Of a stretch of 11,000 bases of DNA, positions 1 to 6,562 are shown piece after piece. A model generated the notes under the pieces. The model searched no databases and had not been told where the DNA came from. It saw nothing but the letters and a program-made list of their open reading frames with translations. The DNA lies in NCBI GenBank assembly GCA_000980735.1, contig LBFQ01000023.1, positions 12,646 through 23,645 of the forward strand. The letters run 5' to 3'. Made by a program: the position numbers and the translations under genes. This DNA is from Candidatus Caldipriscus sp. T1.2 (GTDB taxonomy: Bacteria > Hydrothermota > Hydrothermia > LBFQ01). How positions within the stretch are numbered: position 1 is the stretch's first letter; every line of letters begins with the position of its first letter.

Positions 1-1
1 G

Positions 2-262
2 AGTAAAAAGGATGGGTTGGTTGATACCGCGGGAAGACCCTTGTTTTACTATTCAAGCGAGTTTGTCCCAAAAATCTACTCAAAGGTGATAGGGGAAAGG
101 ATCTTGGGAGGTGGGTTCAATTATATAAATCCTTTGGGTTTTGGCCTTGGAGTAATGTACTTCCAGATAGAATATGACGAGCCTTTCAGTGGGGATTGGG
201 GTAGCTTATCAATACCCTATTACTCCTACACCTTCAACAACGGCTGGCAATATGATCCATGA
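2..262 (+). CDS. Outer-membrane beta-barrel protein, upstream part (partial, ends at in-frame TGA)
   Basis: The frame is open from the window edge, so the true start lies to the left; the TTG at 17 is only an internal codon. The 86 visible residues alternate aromatic/hydrophobic and polar residues with many Tyr, Phe and Gly, typical of amphipathic beta-strands in outer-membrane barrels (for example around GFGLGVMYFQIEYDEPF). It stops at TGA 260-262 after the residues NNGWQYDP. The same frame then stays open without a break to 1231, and the text just after the stop reads as more barrel strand. I therefore take this as the upstream part of one barrel gene with 311-1231, interrupted by a nonsense codon, a sequence error, or a read-through site. 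The family was not recognised. Confidence 0.6.
   Translation, partial: SKKDGLVDTAGRPLFYYSSEFVPKIYSKVIGERILGGGFNYINPLGFGLGVMYFQIEYDEPFSGDWGSLSIPYYSYTFNNGWQYDP
260..262 (+). other. In-frame TGA inside the barrel gene
   Basis: The codon frame starting at position 2 reaches TGA here, then runs open through 263-310 (FKIDTSRRERYLGLTY) into the downstream ORF at 311 in the identical frame. A single G-to-A change would turn TGG (Trp) into this TGA. Reassignment of TGA is ruled out because several intact genes in the window end with it. I saw no convincing SECIS-like hairpin immediately downstream, so selenocysteine is unlikely. Confidence 0.8.
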
Positions 263-310
263 TTTAAAATAGACACTTCAAGGAGGGAGAGGTATTTAGG
301 TCTTACTTAT

Positions 311-1231
311 ATGGGCCTTTTAGGGGATCTTGAATTTAGAGGTGACATTGCGGGAAATTTTGAAAACTTTAAACCCTCTTACCTCTTTATAGCGAAATGG
401 AGCAGGGGCAGTAAAACTGTGGACGTTGTTTACAGGAATTACTCTACCACCTATTCAAATCCGTACGCGAGGCCCTTCAAAGAGGACAACAGATTTGAGA
501 GAACGGATTTTAGGTACTCCTATAGGGTTCTGGATCCCTTGGCAACAAACCTAGCGGACCTTCCCTTACCCAAACCCGAGGAAGGGATATTTGTCCAAGT
601 TAGGGATAGACTCTTCCAGAACATAATACTTCCAAGGGTATATTTGGATTATTGGAAGGATAAAACCGATGGGCAAACAAACGTAAGGTTGCATGCGGAG
701 ATTGAATGGAGGGTACTTTGGTCCTTCAGGGTTAGATTATGGAGGAGGTATCTGGATAGGGTGGATATAAGGTACGGATCCCCTTATCTTTCAAGATCCA
801 CAGAAAGCGCGGTAAGATTCTTCTTTATTACCGACGCATCCTCAATTGCTGGGATAGAAGCCAGGTATTCCGAGTTCAAAGCGGGCACCTTAAATCCTTC
901 ATCCGGGACATTTTTGAGTACCTTTTACGAATTTCCCTTTGCAAGCGGGACGAAAATAAATACGGGTTTGGCAACATGGACAAGCTCGGGACCTTCTTTA
1001 TGGATCTTTGAGGACGATGGGATAGATTTCCTTTACAGCAGGGGTTCAAAGGTTTATTTGAGCATATCAAAGGCTGTTTCCCAAAACCTCTATTTGAGGC
1101 TTAAATTGAGGTACAAAAGGCAGATAAACGATGGGAATTCGTTAATTTCCGCGACTGGGGAACCCATCAATGCTGGTATTGGAAAATATGATTACTTTAA
1201 CGCGAATTTTAGTCTTTATATTACTTTTTAG
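311..1231 (+). CDS. Outer-membrane beta-barrel protein, C-terminal part
   Basis: This 306-residue segment has the look of the C-terminal barrel of an outer-membrane protein: repeated amphipathic strands separated by polar turns, many Tyr/Phe/Arg, no hydrophobic helix, and a last strand ending in Phe (NANFSLYITF), the usual signature recognised by the BAM machinery. The ATG at 311 lies in the middle of a predicted strand. The AGGAGG at 281-286 is 24 nt away and simply encodes Arg-Arg, so this ATG is probably not a natural start. The segment is best read as the continuation of the ORF ending at 262. There is no signal peptide at 311, so on its own the product could not reach the outer membrane. 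The function is not recognised; a porin-like or transport/assembly role is possible. The 3' end overlaps the next lipoprotein gene by 44 bp. Confidence 0.65.
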   Translation: MGLLGDLEFRGDIAGNFENFKPSYLFIAKWSRGSKTVDVVYRNYSTTYSNPYARPFKEDNRFERTDFRYSYRVLDPLATNLADLPLPKPEEGIFVQVRDRLFQNIILPRVYLDYWKDKTDGQTNVRLHAEIEWRVLWSFRVRLWRRYLDRVDIRYGSPYLSRSTESAVRFFFITDASSIAGIEARYSEFKAGTLNPSSGTFLSTFYEFPFASGTKINTGLATWTSSGPSLWIFEDDGIDFLYSRGSKVYLSISKAVSQNLYLRLKLRYKRQINDGNSLISATGEPINAGIGKYDYFNANFSLYITF

Positions 1232-1703
1232 CGCATTCTCCTGCACCAAAAACAGGGAAAAGGTATTATTAGCGGAAATAGAGATAAACGGACTTGCAGA
1301 TAGGATAAAGAAAATGCCAGACTTTGTAGCTTTGGGAACTTACGAGATGAGGTTTTTTATAAACACAAAAAGTGGGAAATTTAAAATATACAAGGCTGGG
1401 GATAGTATGTTTGTGAGGTTGGACGATGGTGCCAATTTTCTAATTTCCCTTAGTATGTTCAAGCAAGGTAATTTCCAAGATCGGAGAATGCGCCTCGTTG
1501 GGGACACATTTGAAATATCGGGAAAGGATGGGTATTACCTGAAGGTTGTGGGGGATAGGATAGAGGAGTTTAGGGGGGAAGGGATAAGTGCCAAACTTCT
1601 AAACTACTCCATGGAACCCGTAAAATTTCCAAAGAAATGGATCATACGTTATATGGGGGCAAGCGTAATTTTGAATGTCGAGGAGATAAAAATCATATAT
1701 TGA
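1188..1703 (+). CDS. Predicted lipoprotein of unknown function
   Basis: The 171-residue product starts with a short lipoprotein signal: MITLTR, a hydrophobic stretch, then SAFSC with the candidate lipidated Cys at residue 19. The lipobox is imperfect (Ala rather than Leu at -3). The mature part of about 150 residues is beta-rich with alternating strands (for example TYEMRFFINTKSGKFKIYKAG), recalling periplasmic LolA/LolB- or DUF4292-like half-barrel lipoproteins; that resemblance is only by eye. I chose ATG 1188 over the in-frame ATG at 1170 because it puts the positive charge and hydrophobic core right at the N-terminus. It overlaps the upstream barrel gene by 44 bp in another frame, so the two may be translationally coupled and may work together in the envelope. 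Confidence 0.6.
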   Translation: MITLTRILVFILLFSAFSCTKNREKVLLAEIEINGLADRIKKMPDFVALGTYEMRFFINTKSGKFKIYKAGDSMFVRLDDGANFLISLSMFKQGNFQDRRMRLVGDTFEISGKDGYYLKVVGDRIEEFRGEGISAKLLNYSMEPVKFPKKWIIRYMGASVILNVEEIKIIY

Positions 1704-1729
1704 AAACTATCCACCTTAGAATACACGCT

Positions 1730-2866
1730 ATGTTTTACGTTAGCGTTTATTTGAGGCTCCTTCCCGAGGATAGGGCGGATAGGCCACCAAGGTATCTTCT
1801 GAGGTTCAAAAACCTCGTGAGGGGATTTAAGGAATTCATAAAAGAAAAGGGACTAGATGAAAGGGATTATGAGGGGGTTTTTTCGGATTTTGATAGGATA
1901 GAAGATTTTATATCCTATCCGAAGAACCTTGAGGGGGGAAGGGGTATAGCGATATTCTCAAACGGACAAGAGGGGATATGGGAAGCTCACAAATTGCCCT
2001 TCGTATATAGAGATGCCCTTGTTGTGGATATTGAGACATACAAGAGGGAGATGTACGCTATAGAGATGGACTTTGGGAAGAACCTCATAGTTGATTTTGG
2101 CAAGAAACATTTGAACATTTTCTTGGTGGATACTAGGAATTTCATTACGATTCAGGAAAGGGAAGATTTTACCCTTTGGTCGGAAAGGCCCTCAACATTT
2201 AGGTACGCTGTGGGAAATGTAGCAGCTTACAGGACCACGGGAACAAAACACTTTGAGATGCTTAAGGCGGAAGAGGACAGTAGGCTCGCAAAATTTGTGG
2301 CAAACGAAATATTTGAGATTTACAAGAAGGAAAAGTTTGATAACCTGTTTCTATCTTCAACGGATGAGAAGCTTATCCCCTTGGTGCGCTCTTACCTTCA
2401 CCCATATGTCGCTAGGACGTTCAAAGGTACCCTTGAAATACCCCATCCCACAAACAAGAATCAGGTTTTTGAGATCCTTCTTGACAAAATAAGGGAAATA
2501 GACCTTGAGGAAGAGAATGAAATTGCGAAGAGGTTTGAGGAAAGCCTCGCCTTGGAGATGGCGGTAAGGGGGTTGCAACCCACCATAGATATGGCCCTTT
2601 TGGGAAACGTAGAGATCCTTATAGTGGATCCGGACTATCACGAAGAAGGTTTTATATGCCACCCTTCGGGGTTTTACGGGAGATTGGGAGATTGCCCTAC
2701 ACCCTCCGACAAAAAGGTTTTAACCCCCGACATAGTAAACAAGCTTATAGATCACGTTTTGAGTTTGAACGGTAGGGTGGAGGTGGCAAATACGGAGAGG
2801 CTAAGAAAGGCGATAGCGGGGTCTGTTGGAGCAATTCTGAGATGGAAAATTGAGGCTAAGGTTTAG
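1730..2866 (+). CDS. Bacterial aeRF1-like protein (baeRF/Balon-related ribosome-associated factor)
   Basis: The 378-residue product fits the three-domain plan of bacterial homologues of archaeal/eukaryotic release factor 1. The N-terminal domain starts with a strand, FYVSVYLRL, and leads to GGRGIAIFSNGQEG near residues 70-85. The middle domain holds the strand pattern around LVVDIETYKREMYAIEM and LNIFLVDTRNF. The C-terminal domain ends in AGSVGAILRW, matching the conserved G-[IV]-GA-[IL]-LR[YFW] end of eRF1 domain 3. No GGQ peptide-release loop is visible, so it is unlikely to hydrolyse peptidyl-tRNA like eRF1; a ribosome rescue or hibernation role like Balon is more plausible. In the region GFICHPSG...GDCP each former CxxC of a zinc ribbon keeps only its first Cys. 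ATG 1730 was chosen because it starts right at the first core strand; TTG 1700, overlapping the previous stop, is an alternative. Confidence 0.72.
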   Translation: MFYVSVYLRLLPEDRADRPPRYLLRFKNLVRGFKEFIKEKGLDERDYEGVFSDFDRIEDFISYPKNLEGGRGIAIFSNGQEGIWEAHKLPFVYRDALVVDIETYKREMYAIEMDFGKNLIVDFGKKHLNIFLVDTRNFITIQEREDFTLWSERPSTFRYAVGNVAAYRTTGTKHFEMLKAEEDSRLAKFVANEIFEIYKKEKFDNLFLSSTDEKLIPLVRSYLHPYVARTFKGTLEIPHPTNKNQVFEILLDKIREIDLEEENEIAKRFEESLALEMAVRGLQPTIDMALLGNVEILIVDPDYHEEGFICHPSGFYGRLGDCPTPSDKKVLTPDIVNKLIDHVLSLNGRVEVANTERLRKAIAGSVGAILRWKIEAKV

Positions 2867-3311
2867 TATAATTATTTTTCTCTTGATTGGATGCGCAAAA
2901 AAGGTTCCACCCCCCGGTAAAGGTGAGTTTGATCCACCAAGGGTGGTAGTTTTCTCTCCTGGTTTTGGTGATACTTTAAAGGGGAGCTTTAGGTTAAGTC
3001 TTGAAGCTCAAGATAATTCTGGGGTTTATAAAGTTGAGATTTTTAGAGGGGGAAATTTGATGGGGGTGTACAATTTGAGGGGAAAGAAGGTGGTTTTGGA
3101 TACTTTAATTAACCTGACAGAAGAGGGTGAGGTTTATCTACCCGACACCATTCAAATTAAGGTTTTTGATAGGTGGGATAACGAGAATTCTTTGAAAGTT
3201 GAGGTATTTACGAGGAGGAAACCGCCCCAAAAGGAGGGTAAGGATGATAAAGGGACTGGAAATGAGGGTGGGGAGGATAGTAGAGGCAAAACCCCACCCA
3301 AAAGCCCGTAA
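2850..3311 (+). CDS. Lipoprotein with one bacterial Ig-like domain
   Basis: The 153-residue product starts at a TTG and has a textbook lipoprotein signal: MRLRF, a hydrophobic core, then LLIGC with the lipidated Cys at residue 15. A short Pro/Gly linker follows. Residues about 28-120 resemble a Big_7-type bacterial Ig-like domain (PPRVVVFSPGFGDTLKG, then AQDNSGVYKVEIFRGG and a closing IQIKVFDRWDNENS). Residues 121-153 form a charged, Lys/Gly/Glu/Pro-rich tail with no obvious fold. The gene overlaps the aeRF1-like gene by 17 bp, and its last 68 bp are shared with the start of csaA in another frame; that shared stretch falls wholly within the disordered tail. It is probably anchored in the envelope. 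The ligand or partner is unknown. Confidence 0.7.
   Translation: MRLRFSIIIFLLIGCAKKVPPPGKGEFDPPRVVVFSPGFGDTLKGSFRLSLEAQDNSGVYKVEIFRGGNLMGVYNLRGKKVVLDTLINLTEEGEVYLPDTIQIKVFDRWDNENSLKVEVFTRRKPPQKEGKDDKGTGNEGGEDSRGKTPPKSP
3233..3238 (+). promoter_or_regulatory. Shine-Dalgarno site that fixes the csaA start
   Basis: AGGAGG at 3233-3238 sits five bases before ATG 3244. It lies inside the coding sequence of the upstream lipoprotein and supports an internal start for csaA, rather than the longer reading from 3199. Confidence 0.7.
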
Positions 3312-3558
3312 GCCAGCCTATGTTTTAAAGATAGACTTCGGCCCTTATGGGATAAAGACTTCCTCCGCACAAATTACCGACCTTTACAAAGTTGAGGATC
3401 TCATTGGAAGGCTGGTGATATGCGCCACCAACCTTGAACCCAAAAACATAGCGGGGGTAATATCCGAGGTTTTGGTTTTGGGAGTTCCGGATGAAGAAGG
3501 AAGGGTGGTTTTAATAGGTCCGGATAGGGATGTACCTCTCGGAGGGGAGGTTTTCTGA
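3244..3558 (+). CDS. csaA: CsaA-type tRNA-binding-domain protein (export-related chaperone)
   Basis: The product is 104 residues, close to the usual CsaA length of about 110, and is a single tRNA-binding OB-fold domain. The family signature is strong: MRVGRIVEAKPHPKARKPAY, then LKIDFGPYGIKTSSAQIT, EDLIGR, ISEVLVLGVPDEEGRVVL and a terminal PDRDVPLGG. CsaA is a cytoplasmic dimer with chaperone activity linked to protein export in Bacillus; the fold is shared with the tRNA-binding tails of MetRS. The start at 3244 is set by the AGGAGG five bases upstream and by the conserved domain beginning a few residues later. The first 68 bp are read in another frame as the tail of the preceding lipoprotein. 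The stop TGA shares one base with the coaD ATG, indicating translational coupling. Confidence 0.9.
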   Translation: MIKGLEMRVGRIVEAKPHPKARKPAYVLKIDFGPYGIKTSSAQITDLYKVEDLIGRLVICATNLEPKNIAGVISEVLVLGVPDEEGRVVLIGPDRDVPLGGEVF

Positions 3559-4046
3559 TGTTAAAGAGGGCGGTATATCCTGGAACTTTTGACCCATTCA
3601 CCCTCGGGCACCTTGATATCGTTGAAAGGGCGGTAAAGATATTTGATGATGTGATAATAGCGGTTGCGAATCCGAGGCATAAGGAACCCCTTTTACCAAT
3701 TGATGTGAGGAAAAATTTAATAATTGAAAGCGTAAGTCATCTAAAAAACGTAAGTGTAATGGAGTTTGAGGGGCTTTTGGTGGATTTTTTGAAGAAACTG
3801 GGGATAAGGACGGTTATAAGGGGTCTAAGGGCGGTATCTGATTACGATTACGAGCTTAAGATGGCTTGGATAAATAAGAAACTCTATGATGAGATGGAAA
3901 CCATATTTTTGCTTTCTTCAGAGCAATTTGCCTACCTTTCATCCTCCTTCGTAAAGGAGATCTTTTCCCTAGGAGGGGATATAAGGCCCTTCGTTCCCAG
4001 GGCGGTGGCGGAATATCTGGAAAGCCTTAGGAAAGGTACTTTTTGA
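3558..4046 (+). CDS. coaD: Phosphopantetheine adenylyltransferase
   Basis: CoaD transfers AMP from ATP to 4'-phosphopantetheine, giving dephospho-CoA, the penultimate step of CoA synthesis in the cytoplasm. The 162-residue length is typical. Visible motifs are YPGTFDPFTLGH at residues 7-18 (containing the [TH]xGH nucleotidyltransferase motif), the loop RGLRAVSDYDYELKMAWINK, and the nucleotide-contacting LSSSFVKEI near the C-terminus. The ATG overlaps the csaA stop by one base (TGATG), with a GGAGG about nine bases upstream. All ten arginine codons are AGG. The 3' end overlaps the convergent acyl-CoA dehydrogenase gene by 20 bp, and no terminator is seen between them. Confidence 0.95.
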   Translation: MLKRAVYPGTFDPFTLGHLDIVERAVKIFDDVIIAVANPRHKEPLLPIDVRKNLIIESVSHLKNVSVMEFEGLLVDFLKKLGIRTVIRGLRAVSDYDYELKMAWINKKLYDEMETIFLLSSEQFAYLSSSFVKEIFSLGGDIRPFVPRAVAEYLESLRKGTF

Positions 4047-5469
4047 TCAGGATGTTGGAAACCCTCTCTGCAAGTTGGGATATGTAAATATCCGCCAAAG
4101 TTTCCCTCTTTTCTTCTTCAAGGGACTTTATCTCCTCCCCGATTTTTAAAATTTCCCCCTCTGGGTCATAATCCTTAAGGTGTTCGTAAAGGTGCTTGTG
4201 TGCGTCCTTTTTTACTATAACCTCCACCGCATCAAGGACCTGCCTGTGGGGAGTTCCCTCCCAAATGGGCAATATCATAGCCTCCCTGAGGAGCCTCTCA
4301 ACCCCATATTCCCCAAGCACCCCCATTCCTGCATTTACCTCCATAGACCACTTTGAAGTTTGAACAGAGATTTCCGCGGTCCAGAATTTTGCAAGATGTG
4401 CCAAAAGCCTGAAGGCATGGTAAAAGTTTGAATACGGCGGTTTCTCCAAGAAGACCCCATTTAGCATTATCGCGCTCTCCCAAGCCAGGGCAAAAGCCTT
4501 CATTATGAGGGAGATCCTATCATAAAATTGCCTCTTCATTAAGGGATGTTCTAAAACTTTCCTTCCAAAGGCGAACCTTTCCTTTGCGAAAATGTAAGCT
4601 TCGTAAATTGCCCTCTGGGCTAAGGCTACGCTACCTACCGCGTTCGCAACCCTCGATATGTTCAAAACTTCAAGGATAATATATATCCCGTTGTTTTTAT
4701 CGCCCAAAAGGTAAGCTTGTGAATTTTTGAGTTCAACCTCCCCCGTCGGTACCGATCTCGTCCCTATTTTATCCTTAATTCTCCTCACAAAATAGTTTAA
4801 TTCCCCATTTTCCCTGTATCTCGGAAGCAAGAAAAGGCCTAAGCTCCTAACCCCCTTCCCCTCACCCTTAAACCTCGCGGCCACCACCGCAAGCTGTGCC
4901 CCAACGTTACTCGCAAAATACTTTTCCCCGTTCAATATCCAGAATTTTCCATCGAATTCCGCTAAGGTCTCAACCGTATTCCCAAGGTCCGATCCTCCCT
5001 TCGCCTCCGTCATCCAAGTTGCCCCCTGCCAAACCTCCTCATCCCTCCCCAACATCCTCTCTAAATATTTTTCCCTTATCCCTTCGGGTGCGTACTTGTA
5101 TATGGGTATAGCGGTGGAAAGGGATACGGTATATGGACAATAAAGCCCCGGGTCAAAGAAGGAAGTTATATAACCTATCTTGAAGAATTTGAGGAGATTT
5201 CCTGATTCTATTGGGTCCGCCACTACCCCAAGCTTGTACCCCCTGTAAAGCATATCCCAATACTCCTTAGGGTAAAGGATCTCGTCTATCCTGTTTCCGA
5301 ACCTGTCAAACATTCTAAGATGTGGGGTGCCCAACCTGTCAATATTTTCGGAAATCTTCAAACCCTCCTCAAACCACCAATCCTCATAACCTTCAAGTTC
5401 ATCCTCCACATCAACTTTAAAGTGCTTTAAAAACTTTGAAGGTTTAGAAACAATATCCAACATCTCCAT
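4027..5469 (-). CDS. AidB-type acyl-CoA dehydrogenase family flavoprotein
   Basis: The 480-residue product has the acyl-CoA dehydrogenase fold: an N-terminal helical domain, a central beta-domain with WMTEAKGGSDL at residues 152-162 and ILNGEKYFASN near 178, then a helical domain with KERFAFGRKVLEHPLMKRQ. The sequence GMGVLGEYGVERLLRE followed by PIWEGTPHRQVLD (Glu404 in IWEGT, the likely catalytic base) matches the AidB/isovaleryl-CoA dehydrogenase-like branch, as do the TEAKGGSDL and DKIGTRS motifs. Family members bind FAD and oxidise acyl-CoA to enoyl-CoA; AidB itself binds DNA in the alkylation response, which cannot be inferred here. A charged helical extension covers residues about 440-480. 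The start at 5469 has an AGGAGG nine bases upstream (5479-5484). The gene overlaps the ChaN-like gene by 26 bp and is last in a minus-strand operon. Confidence 0.88.
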   Translation of the reverse strand: MEMLDIVSKPSKFLKHFKVDVEDELEGYEDWWFEEGLKISENIDRLGTPHLRMFDRFGNRIDEILYPKEYWDMLYRGYKLGVVADPIESGNLLKFFKIGYITSFFDPGLYCPYTVSLSTAIPIYKYAPEGIREKYLERMLGRDEEVWQGATWMTEAKGGSDLGNTVETLAEFDGKFWILNGEKYFASNVGAQLAVVAARFKGEGKGVRSLGLFLLPRYRENGELNYFVRRIKDKIGTRSVPTGEVELKNSQAYLLGDKNNGIYIILEVLNISRVANAVGSVALAQRAIYEAYIFAKERFAFGRKVLEHPLMKRQFYDRISLIMKAFALAWESAIMLNGVFLEKPPYSNFYHAFRLLAHLAKFWTAEISVQTSKWSMEVNAGMGVLGEYGVERLLREAMILPIWEGTPHRQVLDAVEVIVKKDAHKHLYEHLKDYDPEGEILKIGEEIKSLEEEKRETLADIYISQLAERVSNILIKKYLS

Positions 5470-6202
5470 TTCCCAAGTCCTCCTTTATGTTTAATATGGG
5501 TATGAAAACAAAACCCCTCTCACCCGTCATCCTCTCCACCCTACTTGGTATCCCGAACCTACCGTATATATGCCCGTACCCCACAACGACCACCACCTTA
5601 TATTCTGGGTTTTCCTTTAAAAATTTTGATATGGAGAACGCCATACCCTCATCCCATGCGATCATAACCCTAAGCATCCTATCAAAGTCCTTATCCAAGC
5701 CCTTATGGTCCCCCAACGCCTTACGGAAATATTTTATGTATTCCTCATCCGGCTCCTGAAGATCCGGGGGCAAATATTTGGTTTTCCTCATCTGGGAATA
5801 TGTCATATCCCTTACCTTTTTCCTAAACTCCGTAGGGATGTTTATCGCGAGAAGTTTCAAACTCTTCTCCCTCGCATACCTCCATATATCCCTATAAAGG
5901 GAAATATCCATCCCCCAATTCTTGTGCCACTCGGTCAAATAAAGCATTTCAACCTCAGAGAGCTTACCCGCGGTGTATTCGTCAAGGAATTTTTGATAGT
6001 TTTGCTGGAACATCTCAAGGGCAACCGCAACCTTATACCCCCTACCAACAAGGGCATCTATTACTTTCATCTGGAGCTCATGGGACGCTTTAAGGTCGTG
6101 GATCTCCCCCACGTATATCACCCTATGTTTTTCCACCCTTGAGAGTACGCTATCCCAATCCAATTTTCCACCCGTAGAAAGGTCAAAGAAACATACGTTC
6201 AT
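5444..6202 (-). CDS. ChaN-like haem-binding family protein
   Basis: The 252-residue product matches the ChaN/DUF399 (Cofac_haem_bdg) family of the erythromycin-esterase/Tiki-like fold. Conserved marks are YVGEIHDLKASHELQMKVID (Glu33, His35, His41), a second strand ending in ALEMFQQ near residue 64, and a late VVGYGHIYGRFGIPSRV (His211). ChaN of Campylobacter is an iron-regulated lipoprotein that binds paired haems, but this copy has no signal peptide or lipobox and begins almost directly with the domain, so it is probably cytoplasmic. Its ATG overlaps the stop of the upstream STAS gene (ATGA), and its 3' end overlaps the flavoprotein gene by 26 bp. Haem is the known ligand in the family; its role here is inference. 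Confidence 0.8.
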   Translation of the reverse strand: MNVCFFDLSTGGKLDWDSVLSRVEKHRVIYVGEIHDLKASHELQMKVIDALVGRGYKVAVALEMFQQNYQKFLDEYTAGKLSEVEMLYLTEWHKNWGMDISLYRDIWRYAREKSLKLLAINIPTEFRKKVRDMTYSQMRKTKYLPPDLQEPDEEYIKYFRKALGDHKGLDKDFDRMLRVMIAWDEGMAFSISKFLKENPEYKVVVVVGYGHIYGRFGIPSRVERMTGERGFVFIPILNIKEDLGNGDVGYCF

Positions 6203-6558
6203 TTGCCCTTTAGGACGAACTTAACAGCCTCATCTATATCATCAAATGCCTTAAGGATCGCAATAAACCCCATTATCTTATAAACCCTCTTCACCTGCCC
6301 TTTAAGATTGCAAAGGGCTAAATTTCCGGACTTCTCTTTACATTTCTTTAGTGCGTAAGATAAAGCCCCCCAACCAGATGAACTAACAAAATTTACGTTG
6401 GATAGATCTATAACGAAACTCTTTACCCCCTGTTCCACCTTCTTGTTGAAGAAATCAACGAATTCCGGGGTACTGTACGTATCAAGCTCACCTTCAAGGT
6501 GGATGATGAGGGAATCCTCCCTTTCGTTGATCTTCTCCTCTTTGATGACTATGGGCAT
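6199..6558 (-). CDS. STAS-domain anti-anti-sigma-like protein with intact phosphoacceptor
   Basis: The 119-residue product is one STAS domain of the SpoIIAA/RsbV type. It starts with SLIIHLEGELDTYST (the usual G-x-L-D strand-turn). The strand FVIDLSNVNFVSSSGWGAL at residues 48-66 carries SSSG, where Ser61, just before Gly62, aligns with the phosphorylated serine of SpoIIAA. Such proteins bind anti-sigma kinases or other partners when unphosphorylated and are released on phosphorylation. The start at 6558 has an AAGGT Shine-Dalgarno-like site overlapping the end of the upstream STAS gene, which stops 4 bp away. No serine kinase or PP2C-type phosphatase lies in the window, so the partner must be encoded elsewhere. 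Confidence 0.88.
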   Translation of the reverse strand: MPIVIKEEKINEREDSLIIHLEGELDTYSTPEFVDFFNKKVEQGVKSFVIDLSNVNFVSSSGWGALSYALKKCKEKSGNLALCNLKGQVKRVYKIMGFIAILKAFDDIDEAVKFVLKGK

Positions 6559-6562
6559 AGTT

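Noticed and set aside
281..286. AGGAGG as a ribosome-binding site for an independent gene starting at ATG 311
   Set aside because: It is 24 bases from the ATG, with no start codon at a suitable distance, and it encodes Arg-Arg in the frame that continues through the TGA.
260..310. Selenocysteine or a reassigned TGA codon
   Set aside because: Several intact genes in the window end in TGA, and no clear SECIS-like stem-loop follows 260-262; only a weak 4-bp AGAC/GTCT pairing is visible.
1637..1729. Longer start for the aeRF1-like protein
   Set aside because: The extra residues are encoded mostly inside the preceding lipoprotein gene and look like random translation; the domain's first strand begins right at ATG 1730.
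5705..6142. 145-codon plus-strand ORF
   Set aside because: It lies entirely opposite the well-supported ChaN-like gene and shows no family features.
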